The translations under genes and the position numbers were made by a program. A stretch of 64,000 nt of DNA from contig JANQGE010000081.1 of NCBI GenBank assembly GCA_028277485.1, positions 17,497 to 81,496 of the forward strand. The letters are read 5' to 3'. A model generated the notes under the pieces. The model ran no database searches. It saw only the letters and a program-made list of their open reading frames with translations, and was not told where the DNA came from. Origin of the DNA: Chlorobium sp. GTDB taxonomy: Bacteria; Bacteroidota; Chlorobiia; Chlorobiales; Chlorobiaceae. This document shows, in pieces, positions 9,085-18,459 of this stretch (within the stretch, counting starts at the first letter, position 1; each line of letters begins with the position of its first letter).

Positions 9085-10118
9085 ACAAAGAAAAACCTGT
9101 ACCGAAACTTCATCGGTATAAAGGGATCCCCGAACACCTCTCGGATATTCCAACCAGGGAACTGGGTTCGATCCTTCCGGGACCGTCACTCATATACATT
9201 GAAGGAGAAACCGATCCGCCTCTTTTTATTTCGGTACTGCTGCACGGCAATGAAATAACAAGCTTTCTGGCCATACAGAAACTCATACAGACTTTTGATC
9301 TTACCTCCCGGCGGGCACCGAGAAGTATTATACTCTTTATCGGCAACATAGCTGCGACCGAAAAAGGGTTGCGAAAACTTGACGGTGAACCCGATTACAA
9401 CCGCATCTGGAACGGAGGAAACCTTCCCGAACACCGCCTTGCCGGGGCAGTCCTTGCACAACTTTCAAAACAGAAGCTCTACGCCGCCGTCGATATACAC
9501 AACAATACGGGCAAAAATCCACACTATGCATGTACCAACAAGGTTGAACCATCGTTCATAAACCTTGCTCACAGATTCAGCAAAACAATCGTTTACTTCA
9601 CAGAACCGCATGAGGTCATCTCCATGGCATTATCACATTTCTGCCCGTCGGTCACTCTTGAATGCGGTTTTTCGGGACAAGCTGCCGGAATCAACCATGT
9701 CCATGACTATCTGACCAACTGCCTGCTGCTTGAAGCCGCAGAACTGTTCAGTCCCCCGTCAAGCAAGCCCAACGAGATCTTTCACACTATCGCGAAGATA
9801 ACCGTGCCCTGTAACTCACATCTCGGGTTCGGAAACTCCCGGAGCAGTGTTGATGTCTGTTTCAGGGACGATCTGGAAGAGCTTAATTTTACACCGGTAC
9901 CCGCCGGGACAAGGCTCGGTACCCTTGGAAAGAAAGGTTGCAACCTCCGAATTGTAGACAACAGCAACAAGGAGGTAACCGATGAGTATATCCGCCTTGA
10001 CCACAATGACATTGTAACCAAAAAAACGTTTATACCTTCGATGTTTACCAGAAATGAAACGGTTATCCACCAGGATTGCTTCGGTTACATCATGGAACCC
10101 TATCCCATCGGGGAATGA
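9072..10118 (+). CDS. Succinylglutamate desuccinylase / aspartoacylase family zinc hydrolase
   Basis: 348 residues from ATG 9072, which overlaps the end of the GCS2 gene by 13 bp; a longer frame opens at 8976 but lies inside that gene and lacks family similarity. Zinc-carboxypeptidase-like fold: the metal motif LHGNE places ligands at H58 and E61, with the third at H143 in DIHNNTG; the family motif NRIWNGG is at about 110, and a late TLECGF segment probably holds the catalytic glutamate. Such enzymes remove acyl groups from N-acyl amino acids. Translational coupling to a glutamate-dependent ligase suggests that both act on a glutamyl or N-acyl-amino acid compound; the substrate is not identifiable from sequence. 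Confidence 0.82.
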   Translation: MESINKEKPVPKLHRYKGIPEHLSDIPTRELGSILPGPSLIYIEGETDPPLFISVLLHGNEITSFLAIQKLIQTFDLTSRRAPRSIILFIGNIAATEKGLRKLDGEPDYNRIWNGGNLPEHRLAGAVLAQLSKQKLYAAVDIHNNTGKNPHYACTNKVEPSFINLAHRFSKTIVYFTEPHEVISMALSHFCPSVTLECGFSGQAAGINHVHDYLTNCLLLEAAELFSPPSSKPNEIFHTIAKITVPCNSHLGFGNSRSSVDVCFRDDLEELNFTPVPAGTRLGTLGKKGCNLRIVDNSNKEVTDEYIRLDHNDIVTKKTFIPSMFTRNETVIHQDCFGYIMEPYPIGE

Positions 10119-10147
10119 GTAGGGTAGGGAACAGTTACCTTGGCCAT

Positions 10148-11293
10148 CTAAACCTTTTGCCTTTTTACTTTTGCCTTTGTCTTTATAATCTCCCTGTACC
10201 GCTCGATAAGCTTTCCGTTGATAACAGGCCAGGACATTTTCTTGGCAAAATCCAGACCGTTCCGTTGCTTTTTTCCATAAAGTTCGCTGTCCCGGATCAA
10301 CTGCATGCAGTAGTTGTAAAACTGCTCGTGGTCGCCCGCTTCGGCAATAAATCCCCCGTCGGAGCGTCGAACCAGTTCCTGACAGCCTCCTGCATTTGAA
10401 ACCACTGCGGGGAGCCCCGATGAAAACCCTTCCAGCACTACATTGCCGAACGCCTCGGTTGTCGAGGGAAACAAAAGCAGATCACTGCTTGCGTATGCCT
10501 CCGGCAGATCCGTGCCAACGAGGTACCCCGGAAAAACAGCGTCGGGCATCCGTCGCCGCAATTCATCCTCTTCAGGCCCGGAGCCGATCATGACAAACAA
10601 CACATCGTCGGCCAAGTTGCTTTGCCTGAACTTTTCATAGACCTCGATGACAACATGAATATCCTTGTACCATACAAACCTCCCGGCATAGGAAATGACC
10701 GTCTTCCCGCCTGCTTTCCACGAGCTCCGTAACAAGTCGGACCGGCGGGAGGGGTTGAACAGCTCCCTGTCGATGCCTCTTGCCCAGATTTGAACGTCAT
10801 CAATCCCTCTGGACTCAAGCCTGGATTTCATCTCGAGTGTCGGGACAAACACCGCATCACAGGCATTGTAGAATTTCCGTAAATAGCTCCAGACGGTATT
10901 TTCGGCAAACCCGAGACGATAGTAGCTGAGGTAGGAAGGAAAATCGGTGTGATAAACGCTGACAATCGGCAGCCTGCGTTTCAGAGCATATTTCAGAAAC
11001 TTGTTCCCAATGATGTCGGGAGTTGAAATATGGACAACGTCCGGCCCGAAAACATCCAGCTGCCTTTCCGTTGAAGCGGTGAAAAAACCAAGTTTATAAT
11101 CGGGATACAGTGGAATGGGAATCGAAGGCATAGCATTGACCCTTTCCTGACGACGGTCTGTTACAGCAACATCGGGTGACCATACCACCACCTCGTGCCC
11201 GGCTTCCAGAAACGAGGAAACCAGCTGATAAATGGTTTTCACCGCACCGTCTTTATCCCTCACATAGGTTCCTGCATAAAGAGCTATTTTCAT
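10148..11293 (-). CDS. Glycosyltransferase family 4 (GT-B fold)
   Basis: 381 residues from the ATG giving MKIALYAGTY; a start 66 bp upstream is possible but adds residues that fit no family. The N-terminal domain begins with the usual sugar-acceptor Rossmann strand and contains YHTDFPSYL; the C-terminal domain has VISYAGRFVWYKD and the retaining-GT E-x7-E motif EAFGNVVLE, followed by GLPAVVSNAGG. The closest well-known relatives by pattern are mannosyltransferases and SqdX-type sulfoquinovosyltransferases. It stands alone between convergent gene ends, so neighbours do not reveal acceptor or donor. Confidence 0.85.
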   Translation of the reverse strand: MKIALYAGTYVRDKDGAVKTIYQLVSSFLEAGHEVVVWSPDVAVTDRRQERVNAMPSIPIPLYPDYKLGFFTASTERQLDVFGPDVVHISTPDIIGNKFLKYALKRRLPIVSVYHTDFPSYLSYYRLGFAENTVWSYLRKFYNACDAVFVPTLEMKSRLESRGIDDVQIWARGIDRELFNPSRRSDLLRSSWKAGGKTVISYAGRFVWYKDIHVVIEVYEKFRQSNLADDVLFVMIGSGPEEDELRRRMPDAVFPGYLVGTDLPEAYASSDLLLFPSTTEAFGNVVLEGFSSGLPAVVSNAGGCQELVRRSDGGFIAEAGDHEQFYNYCMQLIRDSELYGKKQRNGLDFAKKMSWPVINGKLIERYREIIKTKAKVKRQKV

Positions 11294-11525
11294 ACCTGCA
11301 ATAAAACTCCATGAAACGATGGAACTCGCGATCAGCAAGACATTGCACGCGGCACGCAAAAAGCTGCCGGAAACTACAGACCGCTGTTTATTGCTGTCAA
11401 AGGTAACATTTTCACATTAAAAACCTGAACCAATGCGAAAAAGCAGTCCGGTGTAATGAGTAGCTCTTTTGCAGTGAGCCATCGGCAGGGGCCACAGGAA
11501 ATACAAAACCTTCACCGGAACGGAT

Positions 11526-11987
11526 TCAGACAGAGATCTTCACCACAACAGGTTTGACCAGATGCTCAAAATCCGCATATGAAAGGCGAAGCAGCTCCTT
11601 GTGGTTGCCTGCGCTGAACACAATCTCCTCATCCTCGGCCAGTTCTTCAGCAACATAGGTTTTCATACCGTAAAGATTTCCGAATGGCGGCATGGCTCCA
11701 ACTTCGCAGCCGGGAAACATATCTGCGAAGTCGTCTTCCGCCGACAGCACCACATCTTTTGTGCCTGCAGCATCCTTGAGCTTGTCGAAATCCAGCTTGT
11801 ACGAAGCCGGCAGCACAGCCATAGCCAGCTTTCCATCGATGGCCACTATAACTGTTTTGGCCAGTTCCTTTCCAGGGACATGCGCGGCGGCGGCAATCTC
11901 CTGGGCGGTGTAGGCCGGAGAATGGCTGATAATGAAATACCTGATGTGGTGGGCGTCAAGAAAATCTCTCAGTTTGCGTATCGGCAT
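11526..11987 (-). CDS. YbaK/EbsC-family aminoacyl-tRNA deacylase (prolyl-tRNA editing domain)
   Basis: 153 residues, the complete length of a stand-alone YbaK domain. Pattern matches: IISHSPAYTAQEIA near 18-31, AKTVIVAIDG near 43, and VGAMPPFGNLYGMKTYV with the GxxxPFG segment near 97. Family members hydrolyse misacylated tRNAs such as Cys-tRNAPro or Ala-tRNAPro in trans. Single gene on the minus strand downstream of 190 bp without recognised features. Which tRNA is edited cannot be told. Confidence 0.88.
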   Translation of the reverse strand: MPIRKLRDFLDAHHIRYFIISHSPAYTAQEIAAAAHVPGKELAKTVIVAIDGKLAMAVLPASYKLDFDKLKDAAGTKDVVLSAEDDFADMFPGCEVGAMPPFGNLYGMKTYVAEELAEDEEIVFSAGNHKELLRLSYADFEHLVKPVVVKISV

Positions 11988-12181
11988 AGCTTGCCCCCTT
12001 GTCGTTTGGTTGAAGTTGCCTGCCGCCGCGACTTCCCCGCCTGCAGGTGTTGCGTGAGTAGAAGTCTGCGAACGGAATGAAAACAGAAATTACAGATTTC
12101 AATACCTATGAATCTAATAGTAATAGTACCTGCAAAATCTAACAAAACGGGAAAAAGCTCACCGCCCGGCACATGGAGTCC

Positions 12182-12790
12182 TTAGAAACCAATTCGTATG
12201 CCGGCCATGATGTTGTGGCTTGACAGACCTATCTCAACACCATCCTCAGGCTCGATGTCAGAGGTGGCAAAATAACGGTAGCCGACATCGACCGTGATAT
12301 TCGGCACGGCATGGAACCCGACACCTGCACCCACCTGGTAGGCAAAAACCGTATCGTCATCACTTTCACCGACAATATCGACAGCTTCAAAATCCACATT
12401 TGCAATACCGACGCCCGCCATGAGGTACGGGGTAACTAAAGAAGCCGGCATTTCGATGTCCAGATAGCCGTTAGCCATGAATGAAAGAATGGCAATCTCC
12501 GTATCCACCTCATCAGCCACCTCGATACCATCGACTTTATCCCAATCATTGACCTGGTAGCCAACAGCGCCTTCGATACGAGACATCCCGCCATCGAGGC
12601 CAACCGCACCACTGACAGCATAGCCGACCTTGTAGTCGATTTCTGTCATCCAGGGTCCTTCAACATCAGAATTACTCAGCAGACCAAGACCAGCAGAAGC
12701 GCTGATGTAAGGGAGCGCCGCTTTGGCAAGCGGTGCTGAGACGAGCAACACCAGCAAAGCGGTTATCATGCTCATAAATGTCCTCTTCAC
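12182..12790 (-). CDS. Small outer membrane beta-barrel protein
   Basis: 202 residues from GTG at 12790, chosen because an AAAGGAGG Shine-Dalgarno ends 6 bases upstream; the TTG two codons earlier would touch the ribosome site. Signal peptide of about 22 residues (KR followed by a hydrophobic core ending AKA). The mature part alternates polar and apolar residues in strands separated by acidic loops (EVADEVDTE, VGESDDDTV, DIEPEDG) and ends in the C-terminal aromatic signature RIGF. The size and pattern fit an 8-stranded OmpA/OmpW/OmpX-like porin. Function unknown. The repeats at 12906-12982 lie just upstream. Confidence 0.82.
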   Translation of the reverse strand: MKRTFMSMITALLVLLVSAPLAKAALPYISASAGLGLLSNSDVEGPWMTEIDYKVGYAVSGAVGLDGGMSRIEGAVGYQVNDWDKVDGIEVADEVDTEIAILSFMANGYLDIEMPASLVTPYLMAGVGIANVDFEAVDIVGESDDDTVFAYQVGAGVGFHAVPNITVDVGYRYFATSDIEPEDGVEIGLSSHNIMAGIRIGF

Positions 12791-12905
12791 AGGCAACCTC
12801 CTTTTGTTCTAACGTTATCATTTGAAACATAGCATGTACCCTCAAAGGTTGATTTTACTGAAAAGGGCGTCAAAAATCAAGGGATCGTTTTCCCCATAAA
12901 CTCAT

Positions 12906-12982
12906 GGGCACCTCTATTTCCCTCGACAGTCTTAAGGCTTGCCGGCTTCTCAGGGCGCGCAACAAATTAGTAGAAGTGCCCT
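12906..12982. repeat. R1 palindromic repeat, short degenerate copy
   Basis: About 77 bp bounded by GGGCACCTCTATT and AGTAGAAGTGCCC, the terminal inverted repeats of the R1 family seen elsewhere in the window. The interior is shorter and divergent (a GCGCAACAAATTA fragment of the left arm, inverted, is recognisable). It sits between the outer membrane protein gene and the aldehyde dehydrogenase gene. Confidence 0.7.
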
Positions 12983-12987
12983 GAAGA

Positions 12988-14397
12988 TTACCCGAAAAAG
13001 CCGAACAGCCTGCGCATCCACCTGAACTTTTTTTCTCCGAAAGGGGGATAACGCAAAACGTTTTCGGGAAATGTGCTTTTCACATGAACACTTCTCGGCC
13101 GTGAAAAGGTTTCAAAACCGGATCTCCCATGGTAAACACCCATCCCGCTGTCTCCGACTCCACCAAAAGGAAGGGATGGAATAGCTGCCTGAAACATGAG
13201 ATCGTTGATGCAAGCCCCGCCGGACTGCGTATTTTCAAGCATATACTGTTGAAAAGAACGGTCTTTTGAAAAGATGTAGACAGCAAGAGGATGACGAATC
13301 GAACGAATTATCCCTGATGCTTCTTCCGGTGTTGCATAGCACAGCACCGGCAGTACAGGGCCAAAAATCTCGTCTTTCATCACCTGGGAACCGGGTGAAA
13401 CGTCTCGCAAAATCGTTGGGGAACAATACCGGCGTGCGGGATCAACTGAACCGCCTGACACAACGACACCTTCGTCAAAATATGCGGCAAGTCTTTCAAG
13501 GCGCTTTGCTGTAATGACCGCAGGATAATCATCGCTGTACTTCGGATCATGTCCGTAAAAAGCATCGACGGCTTCCTTCATACACCTGAGCAGCTCTTCC
13601 TCGGCATCACGGTGAACCAGTACATAGTCCGGTGCAATGCAGGTCTGCCCTGCATTGAGAAACTTCGCCCAGACAATCCTTCTTGCCGCAACCGGTATGC
13701 CGGCCTCCCGATCGACAACACAGGGGTTTTTCCCCCCGAGCTCGAGAGTAACCGGGGTAAGATGCTCCGCGGCCGTGCGCATCACCTGTTTTCCAACATT
13801 GTTTCCCCCGGTAAAGAAGATGTAATCAAAAGGCTCTTCAAGTAACCGGTTACTTTGTTCAACGTCTCCAAGAAACACTTTCACCGCCTTTGCATCGAGA
13901 TACTCTCGAAACCCATCTGCAATAAGTTCCGCGGTGGCGGGCGACTGTTCGGAAGGTTTGACCAGCACACTGTTGCCGGCTGCAATCGCACTGATTGCCG
14001 GTGCAACTGCAAGCTGCAAGGGGTAGTTCCATGCCCCTATAACAAGCACAACACCGTACGGCTCACGAACATAAAAACTTCTACCCGGTTGATATCGCAA
14101 TGGTGTGGCAACTTTTCTGGGTTTCATCCAGGATTTCAAATGCCTTAACGCAAGCTGTATTTCGGTCGCCAGATAATGGATTTCTGTAAAAAACGTTTCG
14201 GCACGCGGCTTGCGAAAATCACTGCGCAGCGCCTTATAAATCTGCTCTTCACGCTCGTGCAGAAAACGTTTCAGCATCAGCAGCTGGGTCTTTCTCCACG
14301 AGTACGGTCGCGTTATACCGCACTCGAAACTGTTTCTGAGTTCCGAACAGAGTTCCGAAGGACCTTGAGCCATGCCCTGTTTTTCACCGCTATTCAT
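12988..14397 (-). CDS. Aldehyde dehydrogenase, class-3 / fatty aldehyde type
   Basis: 469 residues; oxidises an aldehyde to a carboxylate with NAD(P)+. Motifs: GVVLVIGAWNYPLQL cofactor strand, LVKPSEQSPATAEL, FTGGNNVGKQVM, catalytic glutamate in LELGGKNP, and nucleophile cysteine in NAGQTCIAPDYVL. The length, the WNYPL segment and the C-terminal FGGVGDSGMG resemble class-3 (ALDH3, fatty or aromatic aldehyde) enzymes rather than ALDH1/2. A second ATG eight codons in is possible. A stand-alone gene; likely detoxifies lipid aldehydes but the substrate is an inference. Confidence 0.92.
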   Translation of the reverse strand: MNSGEKQGMAQGPSELCSELRNSFECGITRPYSWRKTQLLMLKRFLHEREEQIYKALRSDFRKPRAETFFTEIHYLATEIQLALRHLKSWMKPRKVATPLRYQPGRSFYVREPYGVVLVIGAWNYPLQLAVAPAISAIAAGNSVLVKPSEQSPATAELIADGFREYLDAKAVKVFLGDVEQSNRLLEEPFDYIFFTGGNNVGKQVMRTAAEHLTPVTLELGGKNPCVVDREAGIPVAARRIVWAKFLNAGQTCIAPDYVLVHRDAEEELLRCMKEAVDAFYGHDPKYSDDYPAVITAKRLERLAAYFDEGVVVSGGSVDPARRYCSPTILRDVSPGSQVMKDEIFGPVLPVLCYATPEEASGIIRSIRHPLAVYIFSKDRSFQQYMLENTQSGGACINDLMFQAAIPSLPFGGVGDSGMGVYHGRSGFETFSRPRSVHVKSTFPENVLRYPPFGEKKFRWMRRLFGFFG

Positions 14398-14625
14398 CTT
14401 TCCTTGTCTTGTTATCCGGTCATTCCGCTACCCAGCCGTCATAACGCGTCACACCCGGCACATGTGATTTCCGACTTGCGGTTACGCACCTCTGCATTCA
14501 TTCGTTACATTCGCATTACAAGTAACAAAATTTCTGTTTAAACCAATTATCTCCATCATCGCCGGACGCCTCCCGGAGCAAAACGTGCACTTGAATCGGC
14601 ACTCGGCATCGCACGCAGGGAAAAT

Positions 14626-14895
14626 ATGCTGCGTGTTTTTCTGATTACCAATAACAGCCAGAGAGCCTCCAGGCTAAGAGATGAAGCCGAAACGATTATC
14701 GGCGTCCGGGCTGAGAAAAAAGAGTTTCATATGGTTCCCTGGACAGACAGCAGCATGCTTTCCCAATGCATACGCATGACAGGTTCAGGCCTGCTTGTGC
14801 TCAGCGACTGCAACGAAGCGGTCAGTCCTGAAACCGTTTACCGGCTTATCGATGAAATTGATTATCCCGTGCTGCTGGTTAGAAGTCCGGGATGA
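14626..14895 (+). CDS. Small hypothetical protein (89 aa)
   Basis: Not recognised. ATG at 14626 preceded by AGGGAAA five to eleven bases upstream. The 89-residue product alternates beta strands and helices (MLRVFLITNN, GLLVLSDC, IDYPVLLVRSPG), resembling a short alpha/beta domain such as a truncated Rossmann or receiver-like fold, with no metal or catalytic motif. It stands alone, divergent from aldehyde dehydrogenase, and is followed by an R1 fragment. Codon use looks like the neighbouring genes, which is the main reason to keep it. Confidence 0.45.
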   Translation: MLRVFLITNNSQRASRLRDEAETIIGVRAEKKEFHMVPWTDSSMLSQCIRMTGSGLLVLSDCNEAVSPETVYRLIDEIDYPVLLVRSPG

Positions 14896-14942
14896 GTAAA
14901 CATCCTCATTGCTGTCGAACTCCGGTTTTCAGGGGTTACTTC

Positions 14943-15004
14943 CGGGCATTCCTATTAATTTGTTGCGTGTCTTGAGTACCAAGCGGACGGAGCACAGAAA
15001 CCGG
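14943..15004. repeat. R1 repeat fragment
   Basis: About 62 bp: GGGCATTCCTATTAATTTG and TTGCGTGTCTTGAGTACC from the left arm joined to the internal core GCGGACGGAGCACAGAAACC in reverse orientation. The distal arm is missing, so this is a truncated copy lying against the stop codon of the rRNA methyltransferase gene. Confidence 0.65.
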
Positions 15005-15005
15005 A

Positions 15006-15806
15006 TTACAGTGTCAGTTTCGCCATCAAAATTGCAGCTGAAACCGCTGCGTTCAGTGACTCGACACCCGGCTCGATCTTGCCGCGGGGTATGGTCACAC
15101 AATGGTCGGCCATCTGCAAAATCGGCTTGCCGACACCGTTGGCTTCGTTGCCGATGACCAGAACCATCTTTTCGGGCCACGCAAAATCCCGGAAATCTCT
15201 TCCTTGAGGCGATGCACAGACAATTCCGTACCCCATGCACCGCATCTTTTCAAGCTCTTTCTGAAGGCTGTCAACCCCATAATGGTTCAAACAAAACACG
15301 CTTCCCGCGCCAGCCCTGACCGCTTTCGGATTGTACCTGTCCGCTGTCCCCGGCCCGCACAACAAGGCCGAAACCCCGAACCATGCCGCAGTCCTCAAGA
15401 TAGTCCCGACATTTCCAGGATCCTGTACGTCATCGAGTGCGATAACTAATGCTTTACCCTCTGCCGCGGGAGCAATCGTTTCGATTTCCATCCTTTTCTG
15501 CTGGCTGAAAATCCCGACAATACCCTGAGCGGTAGACGTACCTGCAAGGCGATTGCTCCCTTCAGGATCGATCAGGAATATTTTACCCTTTAAGCGTTCT
15601 CTTTGCGGGATGTTGTGCAACTGTTCAGGCTCGACAAACAATGCACTGAGATAACCGTCGTCAGGAACGTGGCGTAACAGTTCCATGACAGTACGCAACC
15701 CTTCTGCCAGAAAAAGCCCTTCCTTGTCCCGGAATTTCTTCTGCTGAAGCTTCGCAAAACGTCTGATCTGACCCTTACCGGCACATGGATAAGACGCCGC
15801 TGTCAT
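15006..15806 (-). CDS. TrmH/SpoU-family RNA 2'-O-ribose methyltransferase
   Basis: 266 residues. N-terminal substrate-binding domain (RRFAKLQQKKFRDKEG, then a beta-rich region to about 110) followed by the SPOUT knot domain with motif 1 LDDVQDPGNVGTILRTA, motif 2 VIGNEANGV and motif 3 IPRGKIEPGVESLNAAVSAA, the last with an unusual K-I-E-P-G insert relative to the usual I-P-M-x-G-x-x-E-S-L-N. Methylates a ribose 2'-hydroxyl of rRNA or tRNA using S-adenosylmethionine. Its start overlaps the stop of the upstream membrane protein by 4 bp (ATGA-type coupling). Confidence 0.9.
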   Translation of the reverse strand: MTAASYPCAGKGQIRRFAKLQQKKFRDKEGLFLAEGLRTVMELLRHVPDDGYLSALFVEPEQLHNIPQRERLKGKIFLIDPEGSNRLAGTSTAQGIVGIFSQQKRMEIETIAPAAEGKALVIALDDVQDPGNVGTILRTAAWFGVSALLCGPGTADRYNPKAVRAGAGSVFCLNHYGVDSLQKELEKMRCMGYGIVCASPQGRDFRDFAWPEKMVLVIGNEANGVGKPILQMADHCVTIPRGKIEPGVESLNAAVSAAILMAKLTL

Positions 15807-16603
15807 TTCCTGTTGAGGGACTTTTTGAAACGGTCGATAACGTCCCGGGGTTTATGGGAAAATTCATCAGGTGGAGGTGGAACCCTTCCGGCGATATCAT
15901 TCATATCGATATCGAGCGAATACGTTTTCTCAGCACCGTTGCCACCTGCTTTCCGCCCGGTCGTGACCTGCTCCATATACTCTTCCATCTCCTCGTGATC
16001 GAGCGATTTCCTCAACCCCGAGCAGCCCCGGGCAGCTTTGGAGAGGGCTTCCCGAACCGGCTGAAGAAGCTGGTTCTTATCGACCCCCTGCATATCCAGG
16101 GTATACTGCAGCCGCTTGAATGCCACTGTATCCATAGCTTCTACCTTGTATATCATCTGCTCGAAACCGCCGAAACCTTTCGCTATCTTGTGCAACTTCG
16201 GATCAAGATCCGCAAAAGGGTCCCCCTGATCTTCCGGCATTACAGGCCGGGAGAAAGGCCCGGCATGCCCCGCTTCACGGACCTGCTGTTTCTGCTGCCT
16301 CTGCTTCTTTTTTTTCCACCTGCCCGGCAGAAACTCCTCATCGACCTCATAACCGTCAAGCAGCTTGCGCACTTTCTCGTCTTTCATTGCACGAGCCCGA
16401 CGCGAGGATACCGATTCGATTTCTGGCCGGACTCCTTTCAGAAAAGTGAGACCAATCAGTATTCCAACAGAAGCAAGAAAAACGACAAACGGCAGAAAAA
16501 TAAGCTCAAAACGAATCCCAAACAGCACAATCAGCACAAGCTCGGAAATAATAAGCAGAACCGATAACCCTACGACAATCTTCGCAAACAAACGCTCGCC
16601 CAT
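15803..16603 (-). CDS. Hypothetical membrane protein with two N-terminal TM segments
   Basis: 266 residues from the ATG giving MGERLFAKIV; a start 75 bp upstream is possible. Two adjacent hydrophobic segments at about 8-28 and 35-58 form a hairpin, followed by a long cytoplasmic, charged region with a KKKKQRQQKQQ basic run near 110 and a compact helical part (LDPKLHKIAKGFGGFEQM). No enzyme motif seen. It shares 4 bp with the methyltransferase gene, so they are co-translated. Function unknown. Confidence 0.6.
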   Translation of the reverse strand: MGERLFAKIVVGLSVLLIISELVLIVLFGIRFELIFLPFVVFLASVGILIGLTFLKGVRPEIESVSSRRARAMKDEKVRKLLDGYEVDEEFLPGRWKKKKQRQQKQQVREAGHAGPFSRPVMPEDQGDPFADLDPKLHKIAKGFGGFEQMIYKVEAMDTVAFKRLQYTLDMQGVDKNQLLQPVREALSKAARGCSGLRKSLDHEEMEEYMEQVTTGRKAGGNGAEKTYSLDIDMNDIAGRVPPPPDEFSHKPRDVIDRFKKSLNRK

Positions 16604-16720
16604 AAGACAGCCCACTCCAAATGTTATTTCATAAAAAACAACTCGAGAATTTAATATAGGCATTTTGCATATTCCCATAAGCCCGCTGTTTCAAGTCTAT
16701 GCAAATCCTGATATATTTTT

Positions 16721-16839
16721 AGGGCACCTCTATTTATTGTCATGAGCGGTTCAAGTGCAAGGCGAACGGAGCGCAGAAACCCCTTTCTATCCGCTCAACG
16801 ATGCAATTGAAGCGCGGAATAAATAAATAGAGGTGCTCT
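16721..16839. repeat. R1 palindromic repeat, full-length copy (reverse orientation)
   Basis: 119 bp between AGGGCACCTCTATT and AATAGAGGTGCTCT. The core CGAACGGAGCGCAGAAACC is the reverse complement of the core of the copies at 26.7, 44.1 and 51.3 kb, so this copy lies in the opposite direction. Found in the 332-bp gap between two divergent genes; apart from it I see nothing in that gap. Confidence 0.85.
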
Positions 16840-16935
16840 TTATACTCTACTTCTATACGATACCGCCGGGGCACCGCCATACATGGTCTTGAGGCGCCCT
16901 GCATTACACTGTGCTGGAGACAAAAAAGACCAACG

Positions 16936-18195
16936 ATGACCGCAACCCGCAGACCCGAACTTATTGCCCCGGCCGGAGACCGTACCTCACTTCTTGCCGC
17001 ACTTCAGGCAGGAGCCGATGCAGTCTACTTCGGCGCCGAAGGGTATAATATGCGCGCCGCCAGCAAAAACTTCACGAGTAACGATTTTCCCGATATTGCC
17101 GACCTTTGCAGAAAGCACACCGCAAAGGCCTATCTTGCACTGAACACCGTGATTTACGATCATGAAACCGGGAATGTTGCCGAAACGGTACAAGCAGCCG
17201 CATCTGCCGGTCTCGATGCGGTTGTCTGCTGGGACATCTCGGTGATACAAGCATGTCGCGAAATCGGTATGCCGATCCATATTTCAACACAGGCGTCCGT
17301 CAGCAATTACCGGGCGATAAAGTTTTACGCTTCTCTCGGAGCCAAAATGATCGTTCTCGCCCGCGAACTGACGCTTGAACAGGTCAGTGACATTGCCGGC
17401 AGAATCCGTCGGGACAGACTCAACGTGTCCATAGAATGCTTTGTTCACGGAGCCATGTGCATGGCCGTTTCGGGCAGGTGTTTTCTTTCACAGGACATGT
17501 TCGGCAGGTCGGCCAACCGCGGCGCATGCATGCAACCCTGCAGGCGCCGGTACAGGATCATCGACGCCGAAGACGGACATGAGCTGGAACTGGGAACCGA
17601 TACCGTGATGAGCCCCAGAGACCTTTGTGCCATAAGTCTCATTGACAAGCTCATCGACGCCGGTGTGACAGGCTTTAAAATCGAAGGCCGGAACCGGAGT
17701 CCCGAATATGTCCATACTGCCACGTCATGCTACAGACGGGCTATCGATTATGCTATCGAACACGGTCATGAAAAACATTTCAGCAAGGATTTTCAGACGC
17801 TGACCGCTGAACTGACCGACGAAATGAAAAAGGTCTACAACCGAGGTTTTTCGGAAGGCTTTTATTTCGGCCGTCCCGTCGATGCCTGGACAAAACAGTA
17901 TGGGTCTGTTGCTACGGAAAAAAAAGTGTATGCGGGAACGGTTCAGAAATACTACCCCAAGGCCGGAGTCGCCGAAATATTCATTCATACCAGAGGGATA
18001 CACCTGAAGGAAAAGCTCTCAATACAGGGCCCTTCAACGGGACTTGTAACCCTCAGCGCGGAATCGTTCCGGGTAAACGACCAATTTGCCGTTTCGGCTG
18101 TCAAGGGGGACCTTGTAACCATCCCATGCAGTAAAAAAGTACGTAAAAACGATAAAGTATATGTGCTGGAAAGCATCCCGAAAGGTCGGGATTGA
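16936..18195 (+). CDS. U32 family protein (TrhP/RlhA-like RNA hydroxylation factor)
   Basis: 419 residues, TIM-barrel-type U32 peptidase family. Signature regions: ELIAPAGDRTSLLAALQAGADAVYFG at the N-terminus (shown by LIAPAGD and GADAVYFG), HISTQASVSN near 115, and the cysteine-rich block ECFVHGAMCMAVSGRCFLS ending in GACMQPCRR near 165-200, which provides the conserved cysteines. Family members YegQ (TrhP) and RlhA take part in tRNA 5-hydroxyuridine and 23S rRNA hydroxylation using prephenate; the old peptidase label is doubtful. A stand-alone gene after an R1 element. Which subfamily it belongs to needs a tree. Confidence 0.83.
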   Translation: MTATRRPELIAPAGDRTSLLAALQAGADAVYFGAEGYNMRAASKNFTSNDFPDIADLCRKHTAKAYLALNTVIYDHETGNVAETVQAAASAGLDAVVCWDISVIQACREIGMPIHISTQASVSNYRAIKFYASLGAKMIVLARELTLEQVSDIAGRIRRDRLNVSIECFVHGAMCMAVSGRCFLSQDMFGRSANRGACMQPCRRRYRIIDAEDGHELELGTDTVMSPRDLCAISLIDKLIDAGVTGFKIEGRNRSPEYVHTATSCYRRAIDYAIEHGHEKHFSKDFQTLTAELTDEMKKVYNRGFSEGFYFGRPVDAWTKQYGSVATEKKVYAGTVQKYYPKAGVAEIFIHTRGIHLKEKLSIQGPSTGLVTLSAESFRVNDQFAVSAVKGDLVTIPCSKKVRKNDKVYVLESIPKGRD

Positions 18196-18250
18196 CAGTG
18201 CTGGATGGCTTCACAGGTCAAATGCTATGTGCTATGATTCAGTACTCTTG

Positions 18251-18459
18251 CCTACTGGCTACTGGTTCCCTTTCGATCCCGAAACCCGATACCGACCCCG
18301 ATCTCCGAAAGAAAGGAAATCGGAATTCGCCGTCGGTATCGGTATCGAAACCTGATTCCGATTATCTTCCCACCTAACACTTAACACCTCCCCCTTGCCA
18401 ACTGCCCACTGGAGACTGCCAACTGATTCCTCCCTTTGCCTACGGCCTACTGATTTCCA
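18251..18459. repeat. R3 repeat copy joined to an R1 fragment
   Basis: About 200 bp holding GGTTCCCTTTCGATCCCGAA, CGCCGTCGGTATCGG and the tail CTTGCCAACTGCCCACTGG. The same parts recur at 35.9-36.1, 59.5 and 60.8 kb. It lies in a 418-bp gap between the U32 gene and the hydrogenase operon and is directly followed by half of an R1 element. Confidence 0.75.
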
